DNA of 64,000 bases from SVEL01 sp045126215 (GTDB taxonomy: Bacteria; Bacillota; Clostridia; Lachnospirales; Lachnospiraceae), in NCBI GenBank assembly GCA_045126215.1, contig JBGVOD010000040.1, positions 1-64,000 on the forward strand, given 5' to 3'. This document shows positions 62,638 to 64,000 of the stretch, in pieces (position 1 is the first letter of the stretch; each line of letters begins with the position of its first letter). The notes under the pieces are model-generated. The model saw nothing but the letters and a program-made list of their open reading frames with translations. It did not search any database and had not been told where the DNA came from. A program made the translations under genes and the position numbers.

Positions 62638-64000
62638 CTATTTATTTTTTAACCTATGAATTAAAGCCTCAGTATCTTTATCTATAAAACCATTCAAATC
62701 TAATTGTTTAGCTAATCTATTTTTCTGATATGTTCTATATATATTACTTCTTAATTTGTTATCCCACACACCAATAACTCCTTGATAATATGGAAACAAT
62801 TTTTGTACTTTCTTTATATCATCTGTTAATTTATCGGTATGATTTATTACAGCTAGTAATAAATATTCAATTAATCTATTAGCATAAGGATAAGTAATCT
62901 TATCATTCATTTGCAATAAACTTAAATTTGTAGTCATTAAATCAGATAGATCTAAGTTATCTAATTTGTTAATTTTTTCAAAATTAAACACATGATTTGC
63001 ACTTACATTTAAATAATCACCCTCAAGTAAAACTATAGATGAATTATTGTCTTTTGGAATTTGTATTAATAAGTACAAATATTTTTCATATTTTTGTAAC
63101 GTTGTTGCAATATTCTTATTTAAAGTAGTAATCCCTATTGTTTTAGGTTGTTTAAAAGAAGTAGAATTAAATATATATATGTTATCCCTAAGTAATTCTT
63201 CGTCTAAGGTTATGCTTTCTGTAGTACCACTATTTGAATAATAAGTAATTGTTTTGATAATATTGTTATTACTTAATAATACAGGTGCAATTCTTACCTC
63301 TGAATTGCAGTCTAATGCTAGTGTATAAGTTGTATCAAATTTAATTGGTACTTTAAACGTCTTGTAATCGTTACTATTTTCTTCTTTCAATCTATCTTTA
63401 TAAATATTTATTCCTGATATATAATCTCCATTTATACAATTATAATAAGGCATAAGATTTATATCATATATATCTCTATAGCATCTTAATAAATCACCAA
63501 GATGCTTATGAGTTTCACTATCATAATAACTTGTATTAGAATGATATAATTCTGTAAACTTTGAATAAAACCTACCAAATTTATATGTGCCAACTACTCT
63601 GTATTTGCACGGAGAAAGTATGATATTATTTTTTAATAAAGCTTCATACTTATTAGTTGATTCTTCAGTCTGGTAATTAATTGAAATATCTTCATCTCTA
63701 TAAGACGCGTCTTCATATATAATGATAGCATTTTCAGAATCTTCTGTTGTGGTATCATAATAACCACCAAGCTGAGAAATTGATAAATTTTCTTCTAAGA
63801 CGCCTATGATATGTGAGTCACTTGAATCTCCTGAAGAAGCATTTGAAACATTATTATCATTTAATAACAAAATTTCACCATTTTTATAATAAGCAGTATA
63901 ACCATCATCTACCTCAGGCATTGTTATAATTCCTGATTCTGTGCAATGTATCAAGTAGTTTTTATATATATAGGTATTACCTTCAACAAGATAAGAATTT
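62638..64000 (-). CDS. structural protein with peptidoglycan-binding-like C-terminus, 5' cut by window edge
   Basis: At least 452 codons; the frame stays open through the right edge (reads NSYLVEGNTYIYKNYL before the first listed start, a TTG at 63954), so the true start lies outside. Mostly beta-rich; the last 60 residues (VQKLFPYYQGVIGVWDNKLR ... LDLNGFIDKDTEALIHRL) follow the PG_binding_1 pattern. Probably a tail protein that contacts the wall. Confidence 0.7.
   Translation of the reverse strand, partial: NSYLVEGNTYIYKNYLIHCTESGIITMPEVDDGYTAYYKNGEILLLNDNNVSNASSGDSSDSHIIGVLEENLSISQLGGYYDTTTEDSENAIIIYEDASYRDEDISINYQTEESTNKYEALLKNNIILSPCKYRVVGTYKFGRFYSKFTELYHSNTSYYDSETHKHLGDLLRCYRDIYDINLMPYYNCINGDYISGINIYKDRLKEENSNDYKTFKVPIKFDTTYTLALDCNSEVRIAPVLLSNNNIIKTITYYSNSGTTESITLDEELLRDNIYIFNSTSFKQPKTIGITTLNKNIATTLQKYEKYLYLLIQIPKDNNSSIVLLEGDYLNVSANHVFNFEKINKLDNLDLSDLMTTNLSLLQMNDKITYPYANRLIEYLLLAVINHTDKLTDDIKKVQKLFPYYQGVIGVWDNKLRSNIYRTYQKNRLAKQLDLNGFIDKDTEALIHRLKNK

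Noticed and set aside
1..64000. CRISPR array, insertion sequence, integrase, att sites or reassigned stop codons
   Set aside because: No regularly spaced repeats, transposase or recombinase gene seen; TAA, TAG and TGA all end confident genes and the tRNA-Trp has a CCA anticodon.

Overview
This window is an internal piece of a large, AT-rich (roughly 30% G+C by eye) tailed-phage genome; a gene is cut at each edge. A T4-like contractile-tail baseplate module (gp25-, gp6-, gp53/LysM-like proteins and a lysin-hub fusion) points to a myovirus. The host is probably an anaerobic Firmicute (Clostridia-type): the only ribonucleotide reductase seen is class III (NrdD/NrdG), Shine-Dalgarno sites are strong AGGAGG-type, and the promoters read as host sigma-A type. 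No capsid, terminase or integrase gene was recognised.

Layout. 0-7.9 kb: nrdG/nrdD, a lipoprotein with CW_7-like and 3D-like domains, a DUF2828 (Ro60/TROVE-like, vWA) gene preceded by two tandem structured elements, and small early proteins including three unlisted small ORFs, a papain-like protease and an HExxH protein. 7.9-17.4 kb: tail fibres and adhesins, with a double-OB ssDNA-binding-like protein and a peptide deformylase embedded. 17.4-19.3 kb: small unknowns and tRNA-Trp(CCA). 19.3-34.3 kb: metallophosphoesterase, SbcC/SbcD, a bacterial-type clamp loader (delta, delta', DnaX), HD hydrolase, RecA, two resolvase-like nucleases and a beta clamp. 34.3-39.2 kb: a nucleotide/base-modification block with an amidase, a YhhQ-type queuosine-precursor transporter behind a preQ1-riboswitch-like pseudoknot, a dCTP deaminase/dUTPase-type enzyme, a fused DNA transglycosylase-formyltransferase (DpdA-DpdN-like) and a P-loop kinase. 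39.3-48.1 kb: replication core with a family A polymerase split by a GIY-YIG endonuclease, gp32-like SSB, primase, DnaB, DnaC, a DnaD-like protein and a possible sigma factor. 48.2-50.2 kb: the only two rightward genes (zinc ribbon, SNF2 helicase). 50.2-64 kb: a zinc-finger protein, then baseplate genes.

Regulation. Nearly everything is read leftward. Nine close copies of a TTGA-box, 17-bp spacer, TATAAT-like promoter precede early and replication operons, two more weakly matching copies sit in the nucleotide block, and several carry perfect palindromes over the -10 box. None was noticed inside the structural blocks, so late genes probably use something else.

Most interesting points. (1) A gene set consistent with making 7-(formylamino)methyl-7-deazaguanine in phage DNA: transporter, riboswitch-like leader and fused DpdA-DpdN. 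(2) A polymerase split at motif A, where the C-terminal fragment needs a 7-nt translational hop between two identical TCT codons around a stop, or a +1 shift, to join GSDFS to QQEPR. (3) Paired structured RNA elements beside the Ro60-like gene.
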